From Chloroflexota bacterium (lineage in GTDB: Bacteria > Chloroflexota > Anaerolineae > Aggregatilineales > Phototrophicaceae): a stretch of 56,923 bases of DNA. The position numbers and the translations under genes are program-made. Under the pieces are notes generated by a model. The model saw only the letters and a program-made list of their open reading frames with translations. It did not search any database and was not told the DNA's origin. The DNA lies in contig JAPOSR010000040.1 of assembly GCA_026709625.1 (NCBI GenBank), positions 1 through 56,923 of the forward strand, read 5' to 3'. Below, piece by piece: positions 8,982 to 17,980 of the stretch (position 1 is its first letter; every line of letters begins with the position of its first letter).

Positions 8982-10721
8982 ATGCTGGAAGAATTGCGCA
9001 TCCAGGATTTCGCGGTGATTGACCGGCTTGAGCTGCGATTTGGCGCGGGCTTCCAGGTCATCACTGGCGAGACCGGCGCGGGCAAATCCGTCCTCATCGA
9101 TGCCGTGGAGCTGCTGCTGGGCGCTCGCGCCGACGCGGCTTTTGTGCGCGCGGGCAGCGAACGCAGCGTCATCGAAGGCGTCATCCGCCTAGACGAGCGC
9201 GCCAAGACCATGCTGCAGCCAACCCTGCAGCGCGAGGAGCTGCACGATCCCGATGATCCAGATTACCTGACCCTCCGCCGCGAGATCCGCCGGCGCGGAC
9301 GATCATCGGCGCGCATCAATGGCGTGCCCGTTCGCAGCGAGCTGCTGGCAGCAATCGGCGGCGAATTGTTTGATATCCACGGGCAGAGCCAGCATCTGTC
9401 GCTGTTTCATCCCCGCCGGCATATCGACCTGCTCGATCGCTACGCGGGCTTGCTGGCGGCGCGGGCTGCGCTGGCAGCTTTGGTCGCCGACCTGGCTCAG
9501 GTACAAGCGGAGATGCGCGCCCTGGCTGATGACAGCGATGCATTGGCGCGGCGAGCCGACAGGCTGCGGCATGAACTGGATGAAATCGAGGCGGCAACCC
9601 TCGACCCCGCCGAAGAAGACGCGCTGCAAAAAGAGCGCAACCGCCTGGCAAACAGCGAGCAACTGGCGCAGCTGGCGGGCGAGGCGGCGCGGCTGCTGGA
9701 CGATGACGACCGTGGCGCGGTCGATACATTGATGGGCGTGGCTGGCGCGCTGATGAAGCTGGCGCAGATCGACCCGCAGATGAGCGAGCAATATGACCTG
9801 GCTGAGAGCCTGGCGCAGGCGGCGCAGGAATTGGCGCTGGAGCTGGCGCGCTATGCGGGCGATGCCGAATACGATCCGCAGCGGCTCAACGAACTCGAAG
9901 AGCGGCTGGAGCTGATCAAAGGATTGAAACGCCGCCACAGCGTCGACACCGTGCGCGACATTTTGGACTATGCGCAGCGGGCGCAAACCGAGCTGGACAG
10001 CATCGACCACAGCGATGAGCGGCTGCGCGAGCTAGGCGGGCAAGAAGAGCGGCTGCTGCGGCAGATCGGCGATATCAGTTGGCGCTTGAGCGGGGCGCGG
10101 GCTCAGGCCGGAGCCGATCTGAGCGCGGCTGTCGTGCGTGAGCTGAGCGACCTGCGCATGGAACGGACGCGCTTCGATGTGCGGCTGGCGCAGGCGGAGC
10201 ATCCGGCCGGCTGCATCGTGGGCGAGACGCGCTACAAGTTTGACGCCAAGGGGCTGGACGATGTCGAGTTCCTGCTCAGCGCCAACCCCGGCGAACCGCT
10301 GCGTCCGCTGGCGAAAGTGGCTTCTGGCGGCGAGGCAGCGCGCATCATGCTGGCGCTGAAACGGGTCCTGACCGCGGCCGACCAAACGCCCATCCTCATC
10401 TTCGACGAGGTCGACCAGGGCATCGGCGGGCGGCTGGGCGCGGTGGTGGGCGAAAAGCTGTGGTCGCTCTCTGGCGAGCATCAAGTGCTGTGCGTGACGC
10501 ATTTGCCGCAGTTGGCGAGCTTTGCCGATGCGCATTATCAAGCGCAGAAAGATCTGCAAAGCGCGCATGCCGCCACGCAGGTGCGAATGCTGGCGAACGA
10601 TGACGAGCGGGTCAGCGAGCTGGCTGATATGCTGGGCGCGGGCGGCTTGGCGGGACTGCTGAGCGCGCGGGAGCTGTTGGATGCGGCGAGGCGGGTGAAG
10701 GGAAGATTGCGCCAACTTTAA
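8982..10721 (+). CDS. recN: DNA repair ATPase RecN
   Basis: SMC-like ATPase in double-strand-break repair. 579 aa. The ATG at 8982 gives the canonical start MLEELRIQDFAVIDRLEL; the longer frame from 8850 runs through the previous gene. Walker A GETGAGKSVL follows at about 28-37, a long coiled-coil middle rich in Ala/Glu/Arg, then the C-terminal half with signature VASGGEAARIMLALK, Walker B ILIFDEVDQGIGGRLG and VTHLPQLASFAD. The stop overlaps that of the convergent methyltransferase gene by 4 nt. Confidence 0.96.
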   Translation: MLEELRIQDFAVIDRLELRFGAGFQVITGETGAGKSVLIDAVELLLGARADAAFVRAGSERSVIEGVIRLDERAKTMLQPTLQREELHDPDDPDYLTLRREIRRRGRSSARINGVPVRSELLAAIGGELFDIHGQSQHLSLFHPRRHIDLLDRYAGLLAARAALAALVADLAQVQAEMRALADDSDALARRADRLRHELDEIEAATLDPAEEDALQKERNRLANSEQLAQLAGEAARLLDDDDRGAVDTLMGVAGALMKLAQIDPQMSEQYDLAESLAQAAQELALELARYAGDAEYDPQRLNELEERLELIKGLKRRHSVDTVRDILDYAQRAQTELDSIDHSDERLRELGGQEERLLRQIGDISWRLSGARAQAGADLSAAVVRELSDLRMERTRFDVRLAQAEHPAGCIVGETRYKFDAKGLDDVEFLLSANPGEPLRPLAKVASGGEAARIMLALKRVLTAADQTPILIFDEVDQGIGGRLGAVVGEKLWSLSGEHQVLCVTHLPQLASFADAHYQAQKDLQSAHAATQVRMLANDDERVSELADMLGAGGLAGLLSARELLDAARRVKGRLRQL

Positions 10722-11917
10722 GGCAGTTGCAGCTTGGCGCGCAAGTATTCCATGCCACGATTGCCTTTCACGCGATTACAGTTGCCACAGAGCAGTTGCA
10801 AGTTTTCCACATGGTCGGTGCCGCCTTTAGCTCGCGAGATGATGTGGTCTGTTTCCAGATGGCGCAGTTCAAAATGCGTGCCGCAGCCGGCGCAGTGTCC
10901 GGACTGCACGCCATAAAGCCACTGTCGATTCTGTAAACTGTTGTAGCGCGGCAGCCTGCCGAGGTCACTGCGCTTGGGGATGTCGGTACGGTGCACGATA
11001 TCGCGGAATAAGCCCTGACGGTCGGCGATGCGCTGTACGACCAGTTCCGCCGCTTTGGGCGAAATATCGATGCCGATCCAGTTTCGTCCCAAGTCGTCCG
11101 CCGCTACACAGGTCGTCGCGCAGCCACAGAACGGATCGAGAACAACATCGCCTTCATCACTGCTGGCGCGGATGATGCGGTCAAGCAATGCAAGCGGCTT
11201 CTGTGTGGGATAGCCGACGCGTTCTTTGGCTTGCGAATTCAGGTACGAAATCTCCCAGACATCGCGCATGGATTGCTGGCGGCTGTCGTCGTCAGTGTAT
11301 TCTTGTTCGAGTCGACCCTCTTTAGTTACTTTGCTGCGCCGGGCTCGTTTGTGCTTTGATTTTTCGCTGTATGGTTCGCTGAGCACGTTGAAGGTCGCAT
11401 CTGGAAAAGCATAAAAGAGAATATCGTCGTGCATGCGCTGAAAATGCCGAGCCGCGCCAGTCCAGCGCCGATAGCTCCATATTATGTTGTTGCGAAAATT
11501 GCGCCGTCCATATATCGTATCCATTAGCACTTTCAAGTAATGCGCCATTGTTTGATCGCAGTGCAAGTAGACACTGCCATTTGGCTTCAGAACGCGCTTC
11601 ATCTCCAGCAGCCGCGCTGCCATATACACCAGATAGGACTTGTCGCTGGGCGTGGTTGCTGCCAGCAATGCGCGGTGCAGAGCGGGATAACGCGCTTCAA
11701 TCAGGTTTATCCATTCCACATCGACATCGGTAAGCGTCCATGTGTCGGTGAAAGCTGCGCCGGCTGCCTGGCTGCCGATAGGCGCTGCGTAGTCGGCATT
11801 GGAATTGAATGGTGGATCGAGATAAATCAAATCGACGCTGGCGCTGTTCATGCCGCGCAGGATGTACAGACAATCGCCCGTCCACATGGCTTTGTCGGGG
11901 AAGTTGCGTTCTGACAT
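10718..11917 (-). CDS. Beta-class DNA methyltransferase fused to HNH nuclease
   Basis: 399 aa from the ATG at 11917 (MSERNF); the open frame extends upstream but without family features. Residues 1-300 are an N4-cytosine/N6-adenine methyltransferase: catalytic motif IV DPPF at 34-37 comes before the SAM-binding motif DPFCGCATT at 261-269, the beta-class order. Residues 340-385 form an HNH endonuclease module: CAGC (342-345), DHIIS (357-361), NLQLLCGNCNRVKG (372-385), with four cysteines for zinc. Stop codon overlaps recN. The fusion could be a one-chain restriction-modification enzyme, a nickase, or a methylase with a DNA-binding HNH remnant; no separate restriction gene is adjacent. Confidence 0.88.
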   Translation of the reverse strand: MSERNFPDKAMWTGDCLYILRGMNSASVDLIYLDPPFNSNADYAAPIGSQAAGAAFTDTWTLTDVDVEWINLIEARYPALHRALLAATTPSDKSYLVYMAARLLEMKRVLKPNGSVYLHCDQTMAHYLKVLMDTIYGRRNFRNNIIWSYRRWTGAARHFQRMHDDILFYAFPDATFNVLSEPYSEKSKHKRARRSKVTKEGRLEQEYTDDDSRQQSMRDVWEISYLNSQAKERVGYPTQKPLALLDRIIRASSDEGDVVLDPFCGCATTCVAADDLGRNWIGIDISPKAAELVVQRIADRQGLFRDIVHRTDIPKRSDLGRLPRYNSLQNRQWLYGVQSGHCAGCGTHFELRHLETDHIISRAKGGTDHVENLQLLCGNCNRVKGNRGMEYLRAKLQLP

Positions 11918-12053
11918 GAGACAGTGTTTCTTTTTCCTCGGCGCGTCAATTGCCCAGAGTGTAGTCGATTGCCAAGTATCGCTACAAGCCTCGTGTAAGA
12001 ATCCCGCCGCGCCCCTCGTCCAATGGACAATATGCGGACACGGGAGCGCTCGC

Positions 12054-12341
12054 ATGCGCGAACAACACACTGGCGACCCAATTCAGCGACTCTTCGACTT
12101 CGTGGAAAACGCGCCCGCCGACGAGACGCTGATCAACATGGACTGCAACGACTGTTGCGAAAAGATCACGCAGCTCGCCGAGCAGGTGGCGAATGGCGCG
12201 GACCTGAACGAAATCTGGCCCGAGATGCAGAAGTTCATGCGCTATTGGGGCGATTGCCGCGAAGAGTTTGAAGCGCTGGTGGCGGTGCTGCGCCAAGAGC
12301 AGGCGCTGGATGGCTTCGACTTTAGCGTTTTGGAATCATAG
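12054..12341 (+). CDS. Small Cys-containing hypothetical protein
   Basis: 95 aa, not recognised. Begins at ATG 12054 with GGGAG about 8 nt upstream. Contains DCNDCCEK (about 31-38) and a later DCREEFEAL, the spacing seen in zinc-binding anti-sigma (zf-HC2-like) domains, but there is no membrane helix. Acidic, mostly helical. It is divergent from the methyltransferase-HNH gene and precedes trxB. An anti-sigma-like or redox-sensing role is possible but not shown. Confidence 0.6.
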   Translation: MREQHTGDPIQRLFDFVENAPADETLINMDCNDCCEKITQLAEQVANGADLNEIWPEMQKFMRYWGDCREEFEALVAVLRQEQALDGFDFSVLES

Positions 12342-12362
12342 GCCAATTCACAAATCAATGCT

Positions 12363-12404
12363 CCCCTTCCCTCATTTTGGGGGCAAGGGGCTGGGGGATG
12401 GGGG
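12363..12404 (+). repeat. G4/hairpin repeat half-copy at trxB RBS
   Basis: CCCCTTCCCTC (12363-12373) can fold onto GGGGGCAAGGGG (12379-12390) with one mismatch. The same G-runs plus GGGGG and GGGGG (12393-12404) make a four-tract G-quadruplex motif. This is one half of the dispersed MITE-like repeat found whole at 52984-53148. It ends 2 nt before the trxB start, so the repeat supplies the purine-rich ribosome-binding region. Confidence 0.75.
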
Positions 12405-12406
12405 AA

Positions 12407-13366
12407 ATGAAAAAAGAACGAGTCGTCATCATTGGCAGCGGACCAGCCGGCTTGACCGCCGCTCTGTACACCGCGCGCGCGCAGCTGGCGCCAGTCGTCA
12501 TCGCTGGCGAGCAACTGGGCGGGCAGGTCGCTATCACCCACGAAATCGAAAATTATCCCGGCTTCCCCGAGGGGCTCAGCGGGCCTGAGCTGGTCGAGCG
12601 CATGAAGCAGCACGCGGAGAACTTCGGCGCGAAGGTCGAATTTGACCTGGTGGAAAGTGTCGATTTCAGCCGCGGCTCGCCATTCGCCGTCAAGACCTAT
12701 GGCGAAGAATACCTGGCCGACTCGGTCATCGTGACGATCGGCGCAGACCCGCGCAAACTGGGCGTGGCTGGCGAGGCAGAGTTCACCGGCACGGGCGTCA
12801 GCTATTGCGGCACCTGCGATGGCTTCTTCTTCCGCGGCAAAGATATTGTTGTGGTCGGCGGCGGCGATTCTGCGCTGGAAGAGGGCATCTTTTTGACGCG
12901 CTTCGCCAACAGCGTCAACATCATCCATCGCCGCGATGCCCTGCGCGCCGGCGTCCAGCTGCAGCAGCGCGCCTTCAACAACGACAAAATCCGCTTCACC
13001 TGGAACAGCGTAGTCGAAGAAATCGTGGGCGATGGCGGCGGCGTCAATGCGGTGCGCCTGCGCGATACACAGACGGGCGAGCAGACGCTGCATCCGACCG
13101 ATGGCGTCTTCATCTTCATCGGCCACGACCCCAACAACGCCGTCTTTGGCGACCAGATCGCGCTGAACGAAAATGGCTACATCATCACCGACCAGCGCTA
13201 TCGCACCAATGTCGATGGCGTCTTCGCCGCGGGCGAAATCCAGGACGAGATCTGGCGGCAGGTGGCGACATCAGTCGGGCAAGGCACATCGGCAGCCATG
13301 GCCGCCATCCAGTGGCTCGAAGCGCGCGAAGACAGCCTGCAAGCGCTGGATGCTGTGGGGGCTTAG
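12407..13366 (+). CDS. trxB: Thioredoxin reductase
   Basis: FAD/NADPH enzyme reducing thioredoxin. 319 aa, normal length. FAD-binding [12 protein letters not shown] (10-21), redox pair CGTC (134-137) in [15 protein letters not shown]-binding [12 protein letters not shown], and C-terminal [20 protein letters not shown] (here AAGEIQDE) contacts FAD. Start at 12407 ([10 protein letters not shown]); the ATG 10 codons upstream lies inside the G-rich repeat and would add a low-complexity leader. Stop overlaps that of the convergent aminotransferase by 3 nt. Confidence 0.95.
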   Translation: MKKERVVIIGSGPAGLTAALYTARAQLAPVVIAGEQLGGQVAITHEIENYPGFPEGLSGPELVERMKQHAENFGAKVEFDLVESVDFSRGSPFAVKTYGEEYLADSVIVTIGADPRKLGVAGEAEFTGTGVSYCGTCDGFFFRGKDIVVVGGGDSALEEGIFLTRFANSVNIIHRRDALRAGVQLQQRAFNNDKIRFTWNSVVEEIVGDGGGVNAVRLRDTQTGEQTLHPTDGVFIFIGHDPNNAVFGDQIALNENGYIITDQRYRTNVDGVFAAGEIQDEIWRQVATSVGQGTSAAMAAIQWLEAREDSLQALDAVGA

Positions 13367-14589
13367 GTCAATTCAGCGGCATTTTCGCTGATTTTTTGCA
13401 GCGCCGCGGCGACCTCGCGCATATCTTGCTCGTCGCCTAGCAAAGCGCGCTGCGTGATCCAAATGGTCTCCTCAAACTCGCGGACGGAATTGGGGAAAGG
13501 CGCGCGCAGAAAGGCGTGGTCTTCTGCTGCCTGCGCTCCGCTCAGCCGATGTTTGTAAGCGCCGCTTTGAAACAGATCCAACTGATGCAATGGCGGATAA
13601 GGCGGCTGGGTGGGGATGCCCTCAGCTTGCAGAGCGGCTTCAAATTGCGGGCGGGTGATGTCGGCGAAGTGGCGCGGCTCGAAGTGAAAAATATACGCGT
13701 AATGCCCATTGCGGGTGGCGCGGCTGTCGAGTCGCTGGGGCTTGATGCCGGCTATCTGGCTCAGCAAGTGATCCAGCAAGCGGCCGTTGGTGTTGCGGCG
13801 AGCGGTCTGTTCGTCCAGGCGCGTCAACTGCGCCAGCAGCACGGCGCCCTGCCATTCGCTCAATCGGTAATTCGAGCCGTAATGGTAGTGGCTGTAGAAC
13901 CATTCGCCGGGCAAGCGTCCGCAATCATGCACCGAGCGCGCCATGCGTTCAAAGCCATCGTCATCACTTAGGATGATGCCGCCTTCGCCGGCCGTCATGG
14001 TCTTGCTGGCTTGAAAGCTGAAGGTGCCGCCCCGTCCCAAGGCGCCCACCTTGCGTCCACGCCATTCGCTGCCGTGCGCATGCGCCGCGTCTTCCAGCAG
14101 AGCGATGCCATGCTTGTTGGCGATAGATTTTAGCGCGTCGATGTCGGCTGGGCAGCCGCCCAAATGCACGGCGATGATGGCTTTGCTGCGCTCGTTGATA
14201 GCTGCTTCCGCCAATTCTGGATCGATGCAAAAGTTGTCCGCGCGCACATCGACCAGCCTGGGCAAAGCGCCAGCAAAGAGCGCAGCGCTGGCAGTGGCGA
14301 CAAAGGTAGCGTTGGGCACGATAACCTCATCGCCAGGGCGGATATCCAGCGCCGCCAGCGCCACCTCAATCGCATGCGTGCCGTTGGTTACCGCGATGCC
14401 ATGGTTCGCCTGGTGATAATCGGCAAATGCCCGTTCAAAGGCGGCGGTCTTGTCGCCTTCGCTGCGCCACCAGTTGCCGCTTTCCAGCACCTCCAGCAGC
14501 GCCCGGCGTTCCAGCTCATCGTGCTGGGGCCAGGCGGGAAAGGCTTTGGTCTTGGCGGGCGCGCCACCCTGAATGGCAAGTTTTGACAT
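13363..14589 (-). CDS. DegT/DnrJ/EryC1/StrS aminotransferase
   Basis: PLP-dependent sugar or cyclitol aminotransferase, 408 aa. Catalytic lysine K196 in [18 protein letters not shown]-binding EDAAHAHG (166-173), and substrate-loop [16 protein letters not shown] are clear family marks. Closest in style to the branch that includes L-glutamine:scyllo-inosose aminotransferase (StsC/NeoB-like), but substrate cannot be fixed from sequence. It is the last gene of a minus-strand cluster with a sugar importer and a glycerol-1-phosphate-dehydrogenase-like enzyme, 78 nt downstream of the permease. Confidence 0.9.
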   Translation of the reverse strand: MSKLAIQGGAPAKTKAFPAWPQHDELERRALLEVLESGNWWRSEGDKTAAFERAFADYHQANHGIAVTNGTHAIEVALAALDIRPGDEVIVPNATFVATASAALFAGALPRLVDVRADNFCIDPELAEAAINERSKAIIAVHLGGCPADIDALKSIANKHGIALLEDAAHAHGSEWRGRKVGALGRGGTFSFQASKTMTAGEGGIILSDDDGFERMARSVHDCGRLPGEWFYSHYHYGSNYRLSEWQGAVLLAQLTRLDEQTARRNTNGRLLDHLLSQIAGIKPQRLDSRATRNGHYAYIFHFEPRHFADITRPQFEAALQAEGIPTQPPYPPLHQLDLFQSGAYKHRLSGAQAAEDHAFLRAPFPNSVREFEETIWITQRALLGDEQDMREVAAALQKISENAAELT

Positions 14590-14667
14590 GATTCCTTCCT
14601 ATTCAGACCCGTCTTTCCCTCGTTCATACGCGAGGTGTGGGCAGTAGACCGGCTGACTCGCGCAGCC

Positions 14668-15501
14668 CTAGCCTTTCAGCGAGCCCAGCGTCAGCCCCTT
14701 GACAATGTATTTCTGCGCCACCACCGCAAAGAGCAGCATCGGCAGGACCGCCACGATGGAAGCCGCCGCCATGCCGCCCCAGTTGATGGAAGTGTAGCCG
14801 CGAAAGGACGCCACCGCGACTGTGATCGTCTGCGCCTCGCTGAAAGTCAGACTCAAGGCGATGGTCAGCTCATTCCAAATCCAGATGGCGGTCAATATCG
14901 CTGTCGCAGCGATGCCCGGCGCAGCCATCGGGATATAGACATGGCGCAAGGCGCCCAAGTGGTTGCAGCCGTCGATCCGCGCGGCATCGTCCAGATCCAG
15001 CGGCACTTCACGAAAAAAGCTGCGGAGCAACCAGACAGCGAAGGGCAGCGAGTGCGCCTGATAAGCCAGCGCCAAGCCAATATGGCTGTCGTACCAGCCA
15101 ATGCGCTGATACAGCACAAAGAGCGGGATGATGAAAAGAAACTCTGGCAGCATATAAGCCAGCAGCAGCCAAGCGCCAAACAGCTGCTTGCCGCGAAAGC
15201 GAAAGCGATGAATGCTGTAGGCAGCGAAGATGGCGATGGTGATGGCGATGGCCACCCCCATCGCAGTCACAATCACCGAGTTTCGGAAAGCGTCCACGAA
15301 ACCGGGCTTGTCCAGCAGCCCCAGAAAATGATCGGCGATCGGCTCGAAGAGCAGCTTGGGTGGCACAGCGAAGGCATCCCGCTGCGACTTTAACGACACG
15401 CTCAGCAGCCAGACGATCGGGAAGAGCGTCAGCAAGATCGCCGCCAGCGAGATTAAGTAAGCCAGCGCCCGTTCAAGTTGGTCGCGCCGCGCGATGCCCA
15501 C
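14668..15501 (-). CDS. Sugar ABC permease, MalG/UgpE type
   Basis: Membrane subunit of a carbohydrate importer (CUT1). 277 aa from a GTG at 15501, which follows the upstream permease stop by 2 nt and has GAGGTG just upstream within that gene's end. Six membrane spans; EAA loop VPLDLDDAARIDGCNHLGALRHVYIPMAAPGI is characteristic. C-terminus QKYIVKGLTLGSLKG is typical of MalG-like proteins. The open frame continues 460 nt upstream but that part is out of frame with the true upstream gene. Confidence 0.9.
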   Translation of the reverse strand: MGIARRDQLERALAYLISLAAILLTLFPIVWLLSVSLKSQRDAFAVPPKLLFEPIADHFLGLLDKPGFVDAFRNSVIVTAMGVAIAITIAIFAAYSIHRFRFRGKQLFGAWLLLAYMLPEFLFIIPLFVLYQRIGWYDSHIGLALAYQAHSLPFAVWLLRSFFREVPLDLDDAARIDGCNHLGALRHVYIPMAAPGIAATAILTAIWIWNELTIALSLTFSEAQTITVAVASFRGYTSINWGGMAAASIVAVLPMLLFAVVAQKYIVKGLTLGSLKG

Positions 15502-15503
15502 GG

Positions 15504-16370
15504 CTACACCTCGACCAGGAAAGATTCCAGGCGCATGTAAAGCAGGCAGATCAGCAGCACGATGGTCGAGAAAATGACCATGACTGTCATCGACTCGCTC
15601 ATTTGCAGGAAGCTGAAGGCTTTGCGATAAGCCAGGGTCTGCATGACTTCGGTGGCGATCTGGGGTCCACCGCCGGTCGTGCCAAAGATGATGTCGAAGA
15701 CCTTCAAAGTATCGATTGTGCGGAAGATCAACACAGTGAAGAGCACGCCGCGCAACATAGGCAGCTTGATGCGGAAGAAGATTTGCAGGCTGTTTGCGCC
15801 ATCCACACGAGCCGCTTCGATGGGCTCCTGCGCCAGACTCTGCAAGCCAGCCAGCACGATGATGAAGACAAAAGCTGTCTGCCACCAAGCATCGACCATG
15901 ATGATTGTGCTCATGGCCGTGGCTGTCGTGCCGAAGAAGGGCGAGGGTGGCAAACCCAGCCATATCAGCAAATAATTGACGAAGCCGAGCATGGGATCAA
16001 GCAGAATCTTCGACATCAGCGCCACGATGATGCCCGAGACCATCAGTGGAGTCAGCAGCAGGGTGCGGATGATGCCCGCGCCGAAGCCCAGCCTGTCTAC
16101 CACCACCGCCAAACCCAGCCCCAGCAGCAGCTCCAGCCCCGTCGCCACGATCGCGAAGAGGAAGGTCTGGTAGAGGACCTGCCAAAACTCGGCGCTCTGA
16201 AAGAGGTCGGCATAATTGCGCAGCCCGATAAAGTCGAACCGCGCCCCCCAATTCCAGTTGAAGAAGCTGAGCGCGAATGAATATATCGCCGGATACAGCG
16301 AAGTTGCCGCCAAGACCAACAGAGCTGGCGCGATGAGAAGATACGCTGCGCGGTTGGCGCTGGCGGGCAT
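15504..16370 (-). CDS. Sugar ABC permease, MalF/UgpA type
   Basis: Partner permease, 288 aa, six membrane spans, EAA loop EPIEAARVDGANSLQIFFRI. I start at MPASANRAAYLL (16370), preceded by GGAGG at 8 nt; that Shine-Dalgarno is formed by the G-rich repeat copy at 16381-16455. Ten more residues could be read from the repeat (MGGVWGGGQL) but they are low complexity. Lies between the binding protein and the MalG-type gene. No ATPase is in this cluster, so a shared MsmK-like ATPase elsewhere is likely. Confidence 0.9.
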   Translation of the reverse strand: MPASANRAAYLLIAPALLVLAATSLYPAIYSFALSFFNWNWGARFDFIGLRNYADLFQSAEFWQVLYQTFLFAIVATGLELLLGLGLAVVVDRLGFGAGIIRTLLLTPLMVSGIIVALMSKILLDPMLGFVNYLLIWLGLPPSPFFGTTATAMSTIIMVDAWWQTAFVFIIVLAGLQSLAQEPIEAARVDGANSLQIFFRIKLPMLRGVLFTVLIFRTIDTLKVFDIIFGTTGGGPQIATEVMQTLAYRKAFSFLQMSESMTVMVIFSTIVLLICLLYMRLESFLVEV

Positions 16371-16380
16371 TAGCTGTCCT

Positions 16381-16455
16381 CCGCCCCAAACCCCTCCCAC
16401 AGGCTGAGGGCTTTGCTTGCCTTGCCGCCTTGTGTGGAAGGGGCTGGGGAATGGA
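16381..16455 (-). repeat. Degenerate copy of the MITE-like repeat
   Basis: On the minus strand this contains GGGAGGGGTTTGGGGCGGAGG, the G-rich end of the dispersed repeat, and on the plus strand the other end GGAAGGGGCTGGGGAATGG. It fills the gap between binding protein and first permease and provides the permease's GGAGG. The internal part differs from the full copies. Confidence 0.6.
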
Positions 16456-16462
16456 GCACGAC

Positions 16463-17797
16463 CTATTCTTCCATATCCAACAGGCGCTGCTGGGCTTTGG
16501 CGGTCGCATCAGCTGGCGCCATCCCGCCATACATGTCCTGGATCGCGTCCACGATGACCAGCGCGTATTCGCTCCAGCCTTCACGGAAGACGACGGTCGT
16601 GCGCGAAGTCTGCATGGCTTCCAGCACCGTATCGACATAAAGCGGGTTCAGCGCGTCGACATACTCGGCTTTGTCCCAGGTCGATACGCGCGCCGCCCCG
16701 CCATGGTAGGCACCAATCACGGGCTCAATGTCGGCGCTGGTCATCCATTGGATGAAGTACCAGGCCGCGTCTGGATTCTGAGAATTGGCGGGGATGCCGA
16801 TGCCCCACATCCAGTGTCCTGTCCAGGAGTCGCCACCGGCTTCAACTGGCGGCATCACGGCATAGCCGGTTTTGCCCGCGACGGCGGACGCTTCCGGGTC
16901 TTCAAAGCCTGGACCAAAGAGGCTGGCGTCGATGAAGAAGCCAGCGCGCCCTTGCTGAAAGAGCAAGCTGGCATCGGGCCAGTCCAGCGCCTGCACATTG
17001 ATGGGACCAGCCGACATCAAGCCAGCGTAGTGCGACAAGCCCGCTGTGATGCGCTCATCATCCACCTGCGGCATCGACCAGTCGCCGTCGTACCAGACAT
17101 TGGTCGGCAATGTCATCTCTGCCTCGCCCCAATTGTTGAAGACCATGCCAGTGACCGTGTCCATGATGGTATGTGAACGGATGCCGCGCATCACCGAACC
17201 AGCCACCATGCCGCCGCTGGCTTCCGAGATGCTGTGCGCCGCGTCGATCAAGCCGGCCATGGTGTCGGGCACGACGCCATCCAGATATTCATCGACAATA
17301 TCCATATTCCAGAAGAGGGTGTAGGCCTCGAAGGAAACGGGGATGGCGTAATCCTGCGCGTCCATAGCGCCGGGCGGGTACTGCGTCGCCTGCGTGAAGC
17401 CAGCCGGGAAGTCGGCAAAGTCATAGTCGGCAGACGACATGCTGGCGTCAGTGATATACGGACTCAACGGGTGAATCAGCCCATTGCTCCACTGGGTGAA
17501 TGCGGTGGAATCCATGGGCACCATGTAGACATCCATAACGCCCGTGTCGGCGCGCAACGCGACTTCCATGCGGTCGAAGTAGAGGTTTTCCGCCAGCGCT
17601 TCCACATTGACGCTGATGCCAGTGGCGGCTTCAAAGTCATCCATGACGCTGCGCATGCCATCCAACACGGGGTGTTCGGGCATCAAGATGGTGATTTCGC
17701 TGCCAGCAAACCGCATCCAGTCGAAGTCTTCTGCCTGCGCCAACGACGGCACAAGCAACAGCAACAAACTCAATAACAATATGATTCGCAATTTCAT
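16463..17797 (-). CDS. Sugar ABC substrate-binding protein
   Basis: Extracytoplasmic receptor of a CUT1 importer (SBP family 1). 444 aa; signal peptide 1-22 ending AQA, no lipobox. Family features include the N-terminal strand EITILMPEHPV, the helix DDFEAATGISVNVE, and the AWYFIQWMTS region near the C-terminus. AGGAGG lies 7 nt before the ATG. First gene of SBP-MalF-MalG-aminotransferase after the dehydrogenase at 17981. Substrate unknown; polyols or cyclitols are reasonable given the neighbours. Confidence 0.9.
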   Translation of the reverse strand: MKLRIILLLSLLLLLVPSLAQAEDFDWMRFAGSEITILMPEHPVLDGMRSVMDDFEAATGISVNVEALAENLYFDRMEVALRADTGVMDVYMVPMDSTAFTQWSNGLIHPLSPYITDASMSSADYDFADFPAGFTQATQYPPGAMDAQDYAIPVSFEAYTLFWNMDIVDEYLDGVVPDTMAGLIDAAHSISEASGGMVAGSVMRGIRSHTIMDTVTGMVFNNWGEAEMTLPTNVWYDGDWSMPQVDDERITAGLSHYAGLMSAGPINVQALDWPDASLLFQQGRAGFFIDASLFGPGFEDPEASAVAGKTGYAVMPPVEAGGDSWTGHWMWGIGIPANSQNPDAAWYFIQWMTSADIEPVIGAYHGGAARVSTWDKAEYVDALNPLYVDTVLEAMQTSRTTVVFREGWSEYALVIVDAIQDMYGGMAPADATAKAQQRLLDMEE

Positions 17798-17831
17798 GTC
17801 AGCCTCCTAAGACTGTGACTTATGGTGAACC

Positions 17832-17846
17832 ACCGAAACATTCGGT
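17832..17846. promoter_or_regulatory. Palindrome upstream of sugar SBP
   Basis: ACCGAAACATTCGGT is a 15-bp inverted repeat (6-bp arms, 3-nt centre), 35 nt upstream of the binding-protein start on the minus strand, with TTGTCA (17862-17867 region, minus) as a possible -35 nearby. Size and place fit an operator for a LacI- or GntR-type sugar regulator; no regulator gene is in the window. Confidence 0.4.
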
Positions 17847-17980
17847 TCGATTCCAATTTTGACAAAGCCCTGCCGACTCGCAAGACGATCGACACAAGCT
17901 GGTCGGCTGCAGCGTCTGCGGCGGCATCTCTTGTCCATCGCATATCGGCTTTCGCCAGCGCTTTGTTCGCCGCAGCGCGC

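Noticed and set aside
12377..12406. Upstream start codons for trxB ([10 protein letters not shown]) and similar ones for the sulfatase and sugar permease
   Set aside because: These residues come from the G-rich repeat and precede the conserved family N-termini; the downstream ATGs are better starts.
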